64,000 nt of DNA from Sphingomonas echinoides ATCC 14820 (GCF_000241465.1 NZ_JH584235.1:830118-894117), one strand, 5' to 3'; numbered from the stretch's first letter, positions 27,361 to 37,633 are shown. Notes: a model not told the origin generated them from the sequence alone. Made by a program: numbers and translations.

Positions 27361-27438
27361 TTACCCCGTAATCGCACACGCGCCGATCAGCGCGGCAAAG
27401 GGGATAAGCGCAAGAAATACCGGAAGAAGCTTGATCAT
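27361..27438 (-). CDS. Candidate 25-residue hydrophobic small protein
   Basis: A frame from ATG at 27438 to TAA at 27361 encodes 25 residues: a Lys near the start, then a hydrophobic run (LLPVFLALIPFAALIGA), and CAITG at the end. This could be a single-span membrane peptide or, with LIGAC, a minimal lipoprotein-like signal. AGGGCG lies about 9-12 bases upstream as a weak ribosome site. A perfect hairpin follows the stop at once. That gene-plus-terminator layout in an otherwise empty gap is the main support. No family is known to me. Confidence 0.4.
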   Translation of the reverse strand: MIKLLPVFLALIPFAALIGACAITG

Positions 27439-27607
27439 GAAACGGATCGCCCTGGGGTGATGGGAATATGGTCTGACAACGTTGCGCCTGAGATGCGTAT
27501 GCGCCCCGCCCAATTCAATGCGGCGAAGCGTTCTTTATTATAGACGAAACGAGCAAGACACCACTCACTCGTTCCCCCCCGCGCAAGCCACTCCCACCAC
27601 CCGCCGT

Positions 27608-28177
27608 TTATTGTGCAGGCAACGTCCCCGACCGCACATAGGCAAACATGTGAGCGACATAATCGGCTTTGCCCAGCGCAACGCCTTGCGCCCGCAGGAT
27701 CGCGTAGGCGGTCATCACGTGGAAATAGAATTGCGGCAGCGCCCAATCGCGGACGTATTGCTCGATCGAGAAATCGAACACCATCCCCTGCGGCAACGCA
27801 TGCGCGATCGGCGTCGCCGGATCGACCACGAGAGCGTCCGCTATCGCCTGCTCGACGATCGCCAGCGTCTCGGCGATCCGCGCTTGCGCCTCGGCGATGG
27901 TGCCCGGCTGTTCGCCCGCGTTGCGCCCTTCATCGAGCAGGGCCGTCAGCGACTCCGGGAACGCCTCCCCCCGCAAGCGATATACGCCTTCGCGCGCCTG
28001 CACACAGGCGAAGCGAACTTGTGTGGAGAGCGGAAACATGTCGGGCGCCAACCGCGCTGACAGCAGCGCATCCGCCTCGTCCACCAACTGCACCTCCGCT
28101 TTGCTCAGCCATCCCGACAGCGCTTTCAGCATCTGGGTATAGGTGGGGAACACCATAGCGGGCAGCGTCATAACCAT
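27608..28177 (-). CDS. DUF1993 family protein
   Basis: 189 residues. The family pattern is MVFPTYTQMLKALSGWLSKA at the N-terminus, APDMFPLSTQVRFACVQARE in the middle, and FYFHVMTAYAILRAQGVALG near the C-terminus. This is a DinB-like helical bundle group of unknown function. It is probably cytoplasmic; no signal peptide or membrane segment is present. The start at 28177 is preceded by an AGAGAGAG stretch; a second ATG two codons later is possible. It stands 99 bases downstream of mutL, on the same strand. Confidence 0.85.
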   Translation of the reverse strand: MVMTLPAMVFPTYTQMLKALSGWLSKAEVQLVDEADALLSARLAPDMFPLSTQVRFACVQAREGVYRLRGEAFPESLTALLDEGRNAGEQPGTIAEAQARIAETLAIVEQAIADALVVDPATPIAHALPQGMVFDFSIEQYVRDWALPQFYFHVMTAYAILRAQGVALGKADYVAHMFAYVRSGTLPAQ

Positions 28178-28276
28178 CTCTCTCTCTAAGGACTGCGGAC
28201 TGTGTCGCCGCGATCCCCGCTCTACGCCCGTTGAGACGATCCCACCACAGCGGCAAGCGCAAAGCCGAACCCCGCG

Positions 28277-30103
28277 CTATTTCCGCCCGAACAGCTTCTC
28301 AATGTCGCCATGCGCCAGCTTCACCCAGGTCGGGCGCCCGTGATTGCACTGCCCCGAATGCGGGGTGACCTCCATCTCGCGCAGTAGCGCGTTCATCTCG
28401 GCGACCGACAGCACGCGCCCGGCGCGGACCGAGCCGTGGCACGCCATCGTCGCGGCGACATGATCGAGCCGCTCGCGCAAGCTGAGCGCCTCGTCGAACG
28501 CCGCCAATTCATCGGCCAGATCGGTGACGAGGCCCGTCACATCGCCTTGCCCGAGCAGCGCGGGCACGCCGCGCACCAGCATCGCGCGCGGGCCGAAGCG
28601 GTCGAGGTCGAGACCAAATTCGCTCAGTTCCGCCGCGCGCGCCTCGAGCCGGTCGCAGGCGCTCTCGTCGAGTTCGATCACCTCGGGCAGCAGCAGCGCC
28701 TGGCTCGCCACCCCGCCGCTCGCCATCGCCTTGCGCATGCGTTCGAGCACGAGCCGTTCATGCGCGGCATGCTGGTCGACCAGGATCAGCCCGTCGCGGC
28801 TTTCGGCGACGATATAGGTCTTGGCCACCTGCCCGCGCGCGACGCCGAGCGGATAATCGGCGGTTTCGGGCGGCGGCGCATACGCCGGTTCCGCGCGGGC
28901 TTGCGGCGGTGGGGTGAAGCTCGGGCGGCGGTCGTTGAGGGTGTAGGACCTCTGGAAGAGACCTAGCCCCTCCCCTTCAGGGGAGGGCTTGGGGTGGGGC
29001 TGCGCCGCATAACCAACGTCGGATTCGCGGACAGCCCCCACCCCCAACCCCTCCCCTGAAGGGGAGGGGCTTTCCTGAGTCCATGCCGCCATCGCCGTCT
29101 CGGGGGCGCGCTGGCTGCGGTGGCCGGCTTCATCCAGCGCGCGGCGCAGGCCGCTGACGATCAGCCCGCGCACCAGTGCGGGATCCCGGAAGCGCACCTC
29201 GGTCTTGGCCGGATGGACGTTCACATCGACCGCGTCGGGCGGTACGTCGAGGAACAACGCCACCACCGCATGGCGGTCGCGCGGCATCATCTCGGCATAG
29301 GCGCCGCGAATCGCCCCGATCAGCAAGCGGTCCTTCACCGGTCGCCCGTTGACGAACAGATATTGGTGGTCGGCAATGCCGCGGTTGAAAGTGGGCAGTC
29401 CGGCGATCCCGCCAAGGCCGATCCCTTCGCGCACGAAATCGACCCCGACGCCATTGTCGACCAGCCCGCGATCGGTGAGCGCGGCGACGCGGTCGGGCAA
29501 ACTCTCGCCCGCGCTCACGCCGAAGGAGCGCCGCCCGTCATGCTCGACCGAAAAGCCGATGTCGGGCCGCGCCATCGCCAGCCGCTTGACCACATCGATG
29601 CAGGCGGCGAATTCGCTGCGCGCCGAGCGCAGGAACTTGCGCCGTGCCGGCACCCGCTCGAACAGCGCCTCCACCCGCACCCGCGTGCCCGGTGGAATCG
29701 CGGCGGGGCCTTCGGACAGCAGCACGCCATTGTCGACCACCCGCGCCCAGCCCTCCGCCCCGCGCGGGCGGCTTTCCAGCGTCAGGCGCGCGACGCTCGC
29801 GATCGAGGGCAACGCCTCGCCCCTAAACCCAAGCGTGCTGACCGCTTCGATCGCCTCATCGGGCAGCTTGGAGGTGGCATGGCGCTCCAGCGCCAGCGCC
29901 ATATCGGGCGGGGTCATGCCGCATCCGTCATCGGTCACCTCGACCAGATCGGTGCCGCCGCCGGCCAGGCGCACGGCGATGCGCGTCGCCCCGGCGTCGA
30001 TCGCATTCTCGACCAGTTCCTTCAACGCGCTGGCGGGTCGTTCCACCACTTCACCGGCAGCAATGCGATTGACGAGATGTTCTGGCAGGCGGCGTATTGA
30101 CAT
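28277..30103 (-). CDS. mutL: DNA mismatch repair protein MutL
   Basis: 608 residues. The N-terminal GHKL ATPase shows NRIAAGEVVERPASALKELV with the catalytic Glu, DDGCGM, TLGFRGEALPSIA and GTRVRVEALF. The C-terminal domain carries DQHAAHERLVLE (about residue 441), the DQHAx2Ex4E metal site of the nicking-competent MutL proteins used by bacteria without MutH. The linker between them is unusual: residues about 344-381 are encoded by an inverted-repeat element (SPSPSGEGLG ... PKPSPEGEGLG). The gene is divergent from mreB. No mutS is in the window. Confidence 0.97.
   Translation of the reverse strand: MSIRRLPEHLVNRIAAGEVVERPASALKELVENAIDAGATRIAVRLAGGGTDLVEVTDDGCGMTPPDMALALERHATSKLPDEAIEAVSTLGFRGEALPSIASVARLTLESRPRGAEGWARVVDNGVLLSEGPAAIPPGTRVRVEALFERVPARRKFLRSARSEFAACIDVVKRLAMARPDIGFSVEHDGRRSFGVSAGESLPDRVAALTDRGLVDNGVGVDFVREGIGLGGIAGLPTFNRGIADHQYLFVNGRPVKDRLLIGAIRGAYAEMMPRDRHAVVALFLDVPPDAVDVNVHPAKTEVRFRDPALVRGLIVSGLRRALDEAGHRSQRAPETAMAAWTQESPSPSGEGLGVGAVRESDVGYAAQPHPKPSPEGEGLGLFQRSYTLNDRRPSFTPPPQARAEPAYAPPPETADYPLGVARGQVAKTYIVAESRDGLILVDQHAAHERLVLERMRKAMASGGVASQALLLPEVIELDESACDRLEARAAELSEFGLDLDRFGPRAMLVRGVPALLGQGDVTGLVTDLADELAAFDEALSLRERLDHVAATMACHGSVRAGRVLSVAEMNALLREMEVTPHSGQCNHGRPTWVKLAHGDIEKLFGRK
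28965..29070. repeat. Palindromic repeat inside the mutL linker
   Basis: AGCCCCTCCCCTTCAGGGGA and what follows (28965-29002) is the near reverse complement of 29033-29070, with two single-base indels. Each arm also contains its own CCTCCCCT/AGGGGAGG hairpin. The whole unit is in frame in mutL and the reading frame continues on both sides. Confidence 0.85.
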
Positions 30104-30240
30104 GGCCTAGCCTCTAGCCCAATCGACGGCATCCCGCGACCCGCATTCAACCGAGCATCAGAGCGTGGAGACACCGCTCTGAACGCCCCGGTTGCAAGCG
30201 CAAGCGCGACCCTTTGTGCGACCTGTCGGCAGATCCGTAA

Positions 30241-31311
<1,071 letters not shown>

Positions 31312-31332
31312 CGCACTGAAATGACACGTCCT

Positions 31333-31370
31333 TGTGCCTGAGCAGCTAGGGTAGCCCCTACTCAGGCACA
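31333..31370 (+). terminator. Hairpin between mreB and mreC
   Basis: TGTGCCTGAG (31333-31342) and CTCAGGCACA (31361-31370) are perfectly complementary, with an inner AGGG/CCCT pairing in the loop. No T-run follows (GCGACATCG), so it is more likely a processing or partial-termination site lowering mreC-rodA relative to mreB than a full stop. Confidence 0.55.
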
Positions 31371-31435
31371 GCGACATCGCGTAAGGCGAAGACCGGTTTC
31401 TATAGGCGGCCCTCGGGCTTTTGGATGGGGTTAGC

Positions 31436-32341
31436 ATGGCGCCGCCACACAATCGGCGCCCGGGTTTTTCGCGGCGGGCGCAATACGGTTTCTTCCTGGC
31501 ATATGTCGTCGCGTTGGCGGGTGCGATCGTCAGCGCGGTGCTGCTTGCGTTGTCCTCGCTCGATCCGCCCGCCTTCGCCTCGCTCCGCGCCAGCCTGGCG
31601 GAGGTCACCACGCCAGTGTCTTCAGGGATTTCCGGGGTGGGCAACTGGCTGGGCTCGATCCCAAGCGGGATTGGCGACTATATAGCGGTGCGCGGCCAGA
31701 ATGCCGCCTTGCGCAAACAACTGGCCGAGCAGCATGCGCTGTTCATGCGCGCGCGCTCGCTTTCCTATGACAACCGCCGCTTGCTGGCGCTGCTCCAGGT
31801 GCGCGAGCGCATTGCCGAGCCAGTGGTGGCGGCGCGTCTCGTCAGTTCCACGGGCTCCAGCACGCGGCGCTTTGCCGTGCTCAACGCGGGATCCTGGCAG
31901 GGCGTCGCCACCGGCCAACCGGTGCGCGGGCCCGAAGGCCTGATCGGTCGCGTCCTTGAGACCGGCCCGAACAGCGCGCGTGTGCTGCTGCTGATCGATC
32001 CGGAAAGCGTGGTGCCGGTGCGCCGCACGCGCGACGGCATGCCAGCGCTCGCCGCCGGGCGCGGCGACGGGTTGATCGACGTAAAATCGGTTGCGCTTTC
32101 CACCACCGATTTCGGGCCGGGCGACGTGTTCGTGACCTCGGGCACCGGCGGCATCTATCCGCCCAACATTCCTGTCGCGCGCGTCCTCCGGCGTGGCCGT
32201 GACGCCTCGATCGCGCGCAGTTTCGCGCAAGCCGACACGCTCGATTACGCGCTGGTGCAGCGCGCCTTCATGCCCGAGCCGCCGCCCATTCCCGTGCCGA
32301 TCCCGACGCCCAAACCCGCCAAGCCCAAGAAGAAGAAATGA
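31436..32341 (+). CDS. mreC: Rod-shape-determining protein MreC
   Basis: 301-residue protein with one N-terminal membrane span (AQYGFFLAYVVALAGAIVSA) and a periplasmic beta-rich domain that scaffolds the elongasome. A coiled-coil region with AALRKQLAEQHALF is followed by FAVLNAGSWQGVATGQPV, GLIGRVLETGPNSARVLLL and GDVFVTSGTGGIYPPNIPV. The tail is Pro/Lys-rich. The start MAPPHNRRPG at 31436 lies downstream of a GATGGGG stretch; an in-frame start five codons earlier is possible. It overlaps mreD by four bases. Confidence 0.95.
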   Translation: MAPPHNRRPGFSRRAQYGFFLAYVVALAGAIVSAVLLALSSLDPPAFASLRASLAEVTTPVSSGISGVGNWLGSIPSGIGDYIAVRGQNAALRKQLAEQHALFMRARSLSYDNRRLLALLQVRERIAEPVVAARLVSSTGSSTRRFAVLNAGSWQGVATGQPVRGPEGLIGRVLETGPNSARVLLLIDPESVVPVRRTRDGMPALAAGRGDGLIDVKSVALSTTDFGPGDVFVTSGTGGIYPPNIPVARVLRRGRDASIARSFAQADTLDYALVQRAFMPEPPPIPVPIPTPKPAKPKKKK

Positions 32342-32847
32342 GCCAGGTTCGCGGCCCGTTCGACGAGGCACCGGTAACCGGTTTTCAGCGCTTCGTGCCG
32401 GCGCTGTCGGTCGTGGTCGGCTCGGCGGTGACGCTGTGGCCGTTCATCGCGACCTTTCCGATCCTGCCACCCTTCGGGCTGTTGATGCTGCTCGGCTGGC
32501 GGCTGACCAAACCCGATTCGCTCCGCATCTGGGCCCCGCTTCCGCTCGGGCTGTTCGATGACCTGGTCAGCGGGCAACCGCTCGGCACCGCTATGCTGTT
32601 CTGGACGCTGTGCTTCTTCATGATCGACTTGATCGACCAGCGGATCGTCTATCGTGATTTCTGGCAGGACTGGTTGATTGCTGCCGGGTCGGTTGCCTTC
32701 TGCCTGATCCTGGGGCGCCTCGTCGCCGCGCCGCTCGGCGCGCATGTCGACACCGTTCTGCTGCTGCAGATCGTCATCGCAACGCTGCTCTTCCCGCTCG
32801 CCGCCCGCATTTGCGCCATGCTGGCGGGCGATGAGGAGCCGGAATGA
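32338..32847 (+). CDS. mreD: Rod-shape-determining protein MreD
   Basis: 169-residue integral membrane protein of the elongasome. About five membrane segments are visible (for example LSVVVGSAVTLWPFIATFPI, PPFGLLMLLGWRLT, AMLFWTLCFFMIDLI, and a C-terminal pair). PLPLGLFDDLVSGQPLGTAM matches the conserved MreD loop. Sequence conservation of MreD is low, but position between mreC and mrdA with four-base overlaps at both ends makes the call firm. Confidence 0.92.
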   Translation: MSQVRGPFDEAPVTGFQRFVPALSVVVGSAVTLWPFIATFPILPPFGLLMLLGWRLTKPDSLRIWAPLPLGLFDDLVSGQPLGTAMLFWTLCFFMIDLIDQRIVYRDFWQDWLIAAGSVAFCLILGRLVAAPLGAHVDTVLLLQIVIATLLFPLAARICAMLAGDEEPE

Positions 32848-34949
32848 AGCGCGCGACCTTCGCGCAATCGCCGCGCATGGTGACCGAGGCGTCGCAAAGC
32901 TACAGCTTTTCGCGCCGCGCGATCCTGCTGGGAGGCTTGCAGGGCGCGGTTGGCGTCGCGCTCGCCGGACGCATGGCCTGGCTCGCCATCGCTGAAAACG
33001 CACGGTACAGCTCGCTCAGCGAAAGCAACCGCGTCAACATGACGCTGGTCCCGCCCCGGCGTGGCTGGATCGTCGATCGCCACGGCGTGCCGATCGCCAA
33101 CAACCGCACCGACTTCCGCGTCGACATCATCCCCGACCGGCTCGAAAATAAGGGCCATGTGCTGGGGTTGCTGCGCGATATCCTGAAGCTGCCGCCCGAG
33201 GAGATGGACCGGCTCGTCGCCGATCTGGAGCACGCCGCCGGGTTCCAGCCGGTACAGGTGGCGGAGAATCTCGATTGGGAACGCTTCGCCGCCGTCAGCG
33301 TGCGCCTGCCCGAGCTTCCCGGCGTCGCCCCCACACGCGGCTTTTCGCGGAGCTATCCGGCGGGGGCGGCAGTCGCCCATCTCACCGGCTATGTCGGCGC
33401 AGCCTCCGCCGAACAATATAAACAGACGCGAGACCCCTTGATGGTCACGCCGGGTTTCAAGCTGGGCAAGGATGGCCTGGAGAAGACGCTCGAATCGACG
33501 CTGCGCGGGGTCGCTGGCCAAAAACGCGTCGAGGTCACCGCACGCGGCAAGCTCGTCGCCGAACTGGCAACCAAACCCGATCAGCCGGGCACCAACGCCC
33601 GCCTGACAATCGATGCGGGCCTGCAGGAATATGCCGCGCGGCGGCTCGGCACGCAGTCGGGCTCGGTCGTGGTGATCGACGTGGCGACCGGCGAGATGCT
33701 CGCGATGGTATCGATGCCCGCTTATGATCCCAACACTTTTTCCGACGGGATCAGCCATCTCGAATGGAAGATGCTGTCGGACAACGACCATGTGCCGTTG
33801 ATGAACAAGGTGCTCCAAGGGCTGTATCCACCGGGCTCGACGGTGAAGCCGATGAACGGCCTCGCCCTGCTCGGCGCGGGCGTTCCCGCATCCGATCGCG
33901 TCGTCTGTACGGGGGCGTTGCGCGTCGGCACCGGCATCTTCCACTGCCACAAGAAGAGCGGGCACGGCGCGCTCGACCTCAAGAACGCGATCATGCAGAG
34001 CTGCGACATCTATTTTTACGAGATGATCCGCCGGCTCGGCTACGATCATGTCGCACCCGTCGCGCGCAGGCTCGGGCTCGGGCAGAAATTCGACCTGCCC
34101 TTCAACAGCCAGCGGTACGGCACCGTCCCCGACACCGCCTGGAAGCTGCGCCGCTACAAACAGCCATGGACCGTTCCCGATTCGCTCAACGCGTCGATCG
34201 GCCAGGGCTATGTGCTGACCAACCCGCTCCAGCTCGCGGTGATGGCCTCGCGCCTAGCCTCGGGGCGTGCGCTCCAGCCGAGCATCCTTGCCGACCATGT
34301 CCATGCCGACGCCCCTGCCCTGCCGATCCAGCCGGACCACCTCCAGACGATCCACGAGGCGATGTGGGGGGTGGTCAATGGCGGCGGCACCGGTGGCGCG
34401 GCACGGATGCTGATCCCGGGCGTTCAGCTCGCCGGCAAGACCGGCACCGCGCAGGTCCGCCGCATCACCATGGCCGAACGCGCCGGCGGCGTGCTGAAGA
34501 ATGGCGCGCTCCCGTTCAAGATGCGCGACCACGCGCTGTTCCAGGGTTTCGCACCACACGACAAGCCGCGCTATGCGATCGGCGTGGTGCTCGAACATGG
34601 CGGCCACACCGTCCGCAATCTCGACACACCCGCGATCGCGCGCGACATCATGACCTATCTCTTCGACCGCGACCGCGCGCTCGCCTCGCTGGCCGAGGCC
34701 GAGCCGACCTGGGGCGGCGATATCAAAACCCGCATGGCCGCTGAGACCGCCGTCTATCGTGCGGCGGCGGGGGCACCACCGCTGGCGGTCGGCGCGCAGA
34801 CCGAGCTGAACGCCACCGCGCCCACCGATGCCCCCGCCGTCCGCGCCGCCTCCGCCGCCGATGTCGCAGCGGCGGAAGACCTCGCCAATAGCGCCGCCCC
34901 CGGCAACACCGTCGCCGAAGACGGGACGACCGAGCGGGACGTGCCATGA
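32844..34949 (+). CDS. mrdA: Penicillin-binding protein 2 (elongation transpeptidase)
   Basis: 701-residue bitopic class B transpeptidase that cross-links peptidoglycan during elongation with RodA. It has one membrane segment (about 24-50) and a pedestal domain with PRRGWIVDRHGVPIANN. In the transpeptidase domain, Ser332-x-x-Lys335 is in PPGSTVKPMNG, SxD is Ser386-Cys-Asp388, and Lys532-Thr-Gly is in AGKTGTAQV. The C-terminus carries an Ala/Thr-rich tail of about 60 residues beyond the usual end. It overlaps mreD and rodA by four bases each, so all three are coupled. Confidence 0.97.
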   Translation: MKRATFAQSPRMVTEASQSYSFSRRAILLGGLQGAVGVALAGRMAWLAIAENARYSSLSESNRVNMTLVPPRRGWIVDRHGVPIANNRTDFRVDIIPDRLENKGHVLGLLRDILKLPPEEMDRLVADLEHAAGFQPVQVAENLDWERFAAVSVRLPELPGVAPTRGFSRSYPAGAAVAHLTGYVGAASAEQYKQTRDPLMVTPGFKLGKDGLEKTLESTLRGVAGQKRVEVTARGKLVAELATKPDQPGTNARLTIDAGLQEYAARRLGTQSGSVVVIDVATGEMLAMVSMPAYDPNTFSDGISHLEWKMLSDNDHVPLMNKVLQGLYPPGSTVKPMNGLALLGAGVPASDRVVCTGALRVGTGIFHCHKKSGHGALDLKNAIMQSCDIYFYEMIRRLGYDHVAPVARRLGLGQKFDLPFNSQRYGTVPDTAWKLRRYKQPWTVPDSLNASIGQGYVLTNPLQLAVMASRLASGRALQPSILADHVHADAPALPIQPDHLQTIHEAMWGVVNGGGTGGAARMLIPGVQLAGKTGTAQVRRITMAERAGGVLKNGALPFKMRDHALFQGFAPHDKPRYAIGVVLEHGGHTVRNLDTPAIARDIMTYLFDRDRALASLAEAEPTWGGDIKTRMAAETAVYRAAAGAPPLAVGAQTELNATAPTDAPAVRAASAADVAAAEDLANSAAPGNTVAEDGTTERDVP

Positions 34950-36061
34950 GCGGCCTCAACTTCGTCCCGGCCCCCTTGGCGCAATTGCCGTGGCGGATCC
35001 TGCTGCTGGTCATTGCGATCGGCGGCTTCGACCTGTTCGTGCTCTATTCGGCGGCGGGCGGCAGCATCCGGCCATGGGCGCTTTCGCAAGGCATTCGCTT
35101 CGTCGTGTTTCTGGCGGGGGCGATCGCGCTGTCGCGGGTGCGTGAAACAACGTGGAGCAGCCTCGCTTTGCCGGCCTATGGCGTGCTGTGCGTGCTGCTG
35201 GTGCTGGTGGAGCTGATCGGCGCGGTGCGCGGCGGTGGGCAGCGTTGGCTCGATCTCGGCATCGGCTTCCGGTTGCAGCCGTCAGAACTGATGAAACCGT
35301 GCATCGTGCTGGCCTGCGCGAAATTCTACGACATGCTGCCACCCAATGAGACGCGGCGTTTCGGCGCGATCTGGCCCGCCGCCTTACTGATCCTGGTGCC
35401 CGCCGCCTTGGTGATGAAACAGCCCGATCTCGGCACCGCGCTGATGATCACCATTGGCGGGGTGACGGTGATGTTCCTGGCGGGCGTGCCGCTGCGTCTG
35501 TTCATTGGGGGCGCGCTGGCTTTGGGCGCGGCGGTGCCGCTCACCGTGAATTTCGTGCTGCGCGGTTACCAGCGCAACCGCATCATGGTGTTCCTCGATC
35601 CCGAAAGCGATCCGCTCGGCATCGGCTATCACATCAGCCAGTCGAAGATTGCGATCGGATCGGGCGGCATCTTCGGCAAGGGCTTTCTCAACGGCACCCA
35701 GAGCCACCTCGACTACCTGCCCGAAGGCCATACCGATTTCGCGCTGGCGACGATGATGGAGGAATGGGGTCTGGTTGGCGGCGTGTTGCTGATCATCGCC
35801 TTTGTCGGCATCGTGCAATGGGGCTTGGCGGCATCGCTACAGGCACAATCGCGCTTCGCCCGCCTGACCGCCGCCGGGCTTGCCGCGACGATCTTTTATT
35901 ATGTCGCGATCAACATGGCGATGGTGATGGGCCTGGCCCCGGTGGTCGGCGTGCCGCTGCCGCTGATCAGCAATGGCGGGTCGTCGCAAATGACCTTCAT
36001 GCTGTGTCTGGGCATCCTGATGTCGATCGACCGCACCAATCGCCAGACCACGCGCTGGTAA
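34946..36061 (+). CDS. rodA: Peptidoglycan glycosyltransferase RodA
   Basis: 371-residue SEDS polymerase with ten membrane segments, the glycan-strand synthase of the elongasome. WLDLGIGFRLQPSELMKPCI, MKQPDLGTALMITIGG, GKGFLNGTQSHLDYLPEGHT, DFALATMMEEWGLVGG and PLPLISNGGSSQMTFML are the SEDS signature loops; the Asp within PEGHTDF is the conserved catalytic-loop residue. It is the last gene of the operon, followed by about 110 bases and then tRNA-Lys. Confidence 0.97.
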   Translation: MSGLNFVPAPLAQLPWRILLLVIAIGGFDLFVLYSAAGGSIRPWALSQGIRFVVFLAGAIALSRVRETTWSSLALPAYGVLCVLLVLVELIGAVRGGGQRWLDLGIGFRLQPSELMKPCIVLACAKFYDMLPPNETRRFGAIWPAALLILVPAALVMKQPDLGTALMITIGGVTVMFLAGVPLRLFIGGALALGAAVPLTVNFVLRGYQRNRIMVFLDPESDPLGIGYHISQSKIAIGSGGIFGKGFLNGTQSHLDYLPEGHTDFALATMMEEWGLVGGVLLIIAFVGIVQWGLAASLQAQSRFARLTAAGLAATIFYYVAINMAMVMGLAPVVGVPLPLISNGGSSQMTFMLCLGILMSIDRTNRQTTRW

Positions 36062-36170
36062 TTTTTATGGGCTTTGCGCAAAAAAGGGTTTGCAACCCGC
36101 GGCGACACTGCTAACCGGCCTCCTCCCGCAGCGGTCGCGCCACCAAGCGCCTCGCCAGATCGCCGGAAAT

Positions 36171-36246
<76 letters not shown>

Positions 36247-36880
36247 TAACCTTTTATATGATATCAGTTATTTAAACCGGATCCAGCCGCGAGCTTAAGA
36301 AGAAATGGGCTCTCACTGTGACCATTTTTGTGACTTTGGCAGGGCCTTTCTCGCTGGCGCGCAGTGTGGCCTGATTTGCGCTCAAAACCCGCTAGTCTGC
36401 ATAAGGCCGCAAATGGTTGACCGGCGCGTGACACGTTCTGCTGCGTCGATTCCCGGATCGCCTGGACAAGATCGCTCTCGCCGGTGAAGTGAGGCCCGAT
36501 CCCACCCCGAACAGCGTCGACATGCGCGAAGGCCACCCGGCCGCGTCGCCACGGAAAAGTCTAAGATCCAGCAAGGTTCTCACGCCTTGGCGATGCATTC
36601 CCATACCACATGAACAGCTTACCCGAAAGCTTGAGCCAGCCGACTGCCCGCGATCCGATTTCTGCTGTTCCTCGGTCGGGTGGCGAGAACCACGATTTTC
36701 GCCCCTTGCACCGGACAGCCAGGAGACGGCCCGGTTTGAGCCGCTTTCGGGGATCAGAGGCCGGATAGCGGCCCGTCGCGGGGCGTGGCGGTGCACGACC
36801 TGTTTTAGCCGCCGACTGACCCACGGTACCGAGCCAAGCGGTCGCGGTGCGGGCACGACTCGGCGCTCAGCGATCCAGCA
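36247..36880. other. Gene-poor region after tRNA-Lys
   Basis: About 630 bases without a gene I can support. The first 100 bases are noticeably AT-rich (for example CTTTTATATGATATCAGTTA), and the rest returns to GC-rich sequence. Frames on the minus strand (36264-36536 and 36392-36856) show no family pattern I trust. No second copy of the tRNA 3' end was found in the downstream 8 kb by eye, and no integrase is visible. Confidence 0.5.
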
Positions 36881-37513
36881 TCAACCTGCCACTACCGCAC
36901 TTCCGCCCCGTGGCAGCAACACCAAGTCGGCCGCCTCATCGGCGTCTGTGAGCAACGTCTTACGCGGCGTGCCCAGCTGTGCCCGCATCGTCAGACCTCG
37001 CGCGAGGTCGGTCACTTGGCTCGCGCGTGCGGCGACGGGAAAGTCGGACGGGAGCTCTCCCGCGCTGATTGCATCGCGAAAACGGCGTTCCACCAGCGCC
37101 GCACCGGCGGTGGTCGCGTCCTTCAGGAACTGCCTGACCTCGGCGTCGTCCACGAGCGGCGCGACGCACACCATCAGACATCCTGCTGCCGATCCCGCCT
37201 CAGTCGCACTCTCGACGGCGTGTCTCAGGAAGCCGGCGATCGCGTCGCGAAGCGTTGGCACCGAGAAAAGCGCCTTCGCAGCGCGAGCGCCCTTTGCGTC
37301 CGCGTATGCCCGCAGCGCGCGTAGAAATAGCGTCCGCTTGTCCCCAAAGACGGAATACAGGCTTTGCCGCCTCACGCCCATGCCGGCGATAAGATCGTCG
37401 ATCGTCACCCCATCATAGCTTTTCGACCAGAAAAGCTGCGTCGCTTTTTCCAGCGCTTCCGCCTCGTCGAAGCTTCGCGGCCGTCCCCGCGTTCGAGTGG
37501 AATTTGTTAGCAT
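36881..37513 (-). CDS. TetR-family repressor, paralogue 1
   Basis: 210 residues. The N-terminal helix-turn-helix domain reads RGRPRSFDEAEALEKATQLF, then YDGVTIDDLIAGMGV and SLYSVFGDKRTLFLRALRAY. The C-terminal ligand domain includes FLRHAVESATEAGSAAGCL and CVAPLVDDAEVRQFLKDA. It is a close paralogue of the regulator at 42212-42835: most blocks match nearly residue for residue. It is divergent from an SDR gene, with 120 bases between. One of two candidate operator sites touches its start codon, so autoregulation is likely. Inducer unknown. Confidence 0.92.
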   Translation of the reverse strand: MLTNSTRTRGRPRSFDEAEALEKATQLFWSKSYDGVTIDDLIAGMGVRRQSLYSVFGDKRTLFLRALRAYADAKGARAAKALFSVPTLRDAIAGFLRHAVESATEAGSAAGCLMVCVAPLVDDAEVRQFLKDATTAGAALVERRFRDAISAGELPSDFPVAARASQVTDLARGLTMRAQLGTPRKTLLTDADEAADLVLLPRGGSAVVAG

Positions 37514-37514
37514 T

Positions 37515-37572
37515 TAGTCCAAAAGTCCTTGACCGTGCCGAGCCGTCGTTTATGTGCGGTTTCAGTCCAGAA
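37515..37572 (+). promoter_or_regulatory. Promoter and paired sites between TetR 1 and SDR 1
   Basis: TAGTCCAAAA (37515-37524) and CAGTCCAGAA (37563-37572) are related direct repeats 48 bases apart. Between them, TTGACC (37529-37534), a 17-base gap and ATGTGC form a candidate promoter toward the SDR. A near-identical arrangement occurs at 43140-43198 before the second SDR, which supports a regulatory role for both sites. Confidence 0.55.
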
Positions 37573-37633
37573 ATAGCAAGTCGGCGCTCGGTTCATAGCC
37601 CGCCGGACCAACCCTTTTACAGCGGAGCCGCCC

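Noticed and set aside
36264..36536. Minus-strand frame after tRNA-Lys as an integrase remnant
   Set aside because: No tyrosine-recombinase residues could be found; kept only as unexplained sequence.
36489..37418. 309-codon + strand frame overlapping TetR 1
   Set aside because: The part opposite TetR is a shadow, and the upstream part has no family features or ribosome site.
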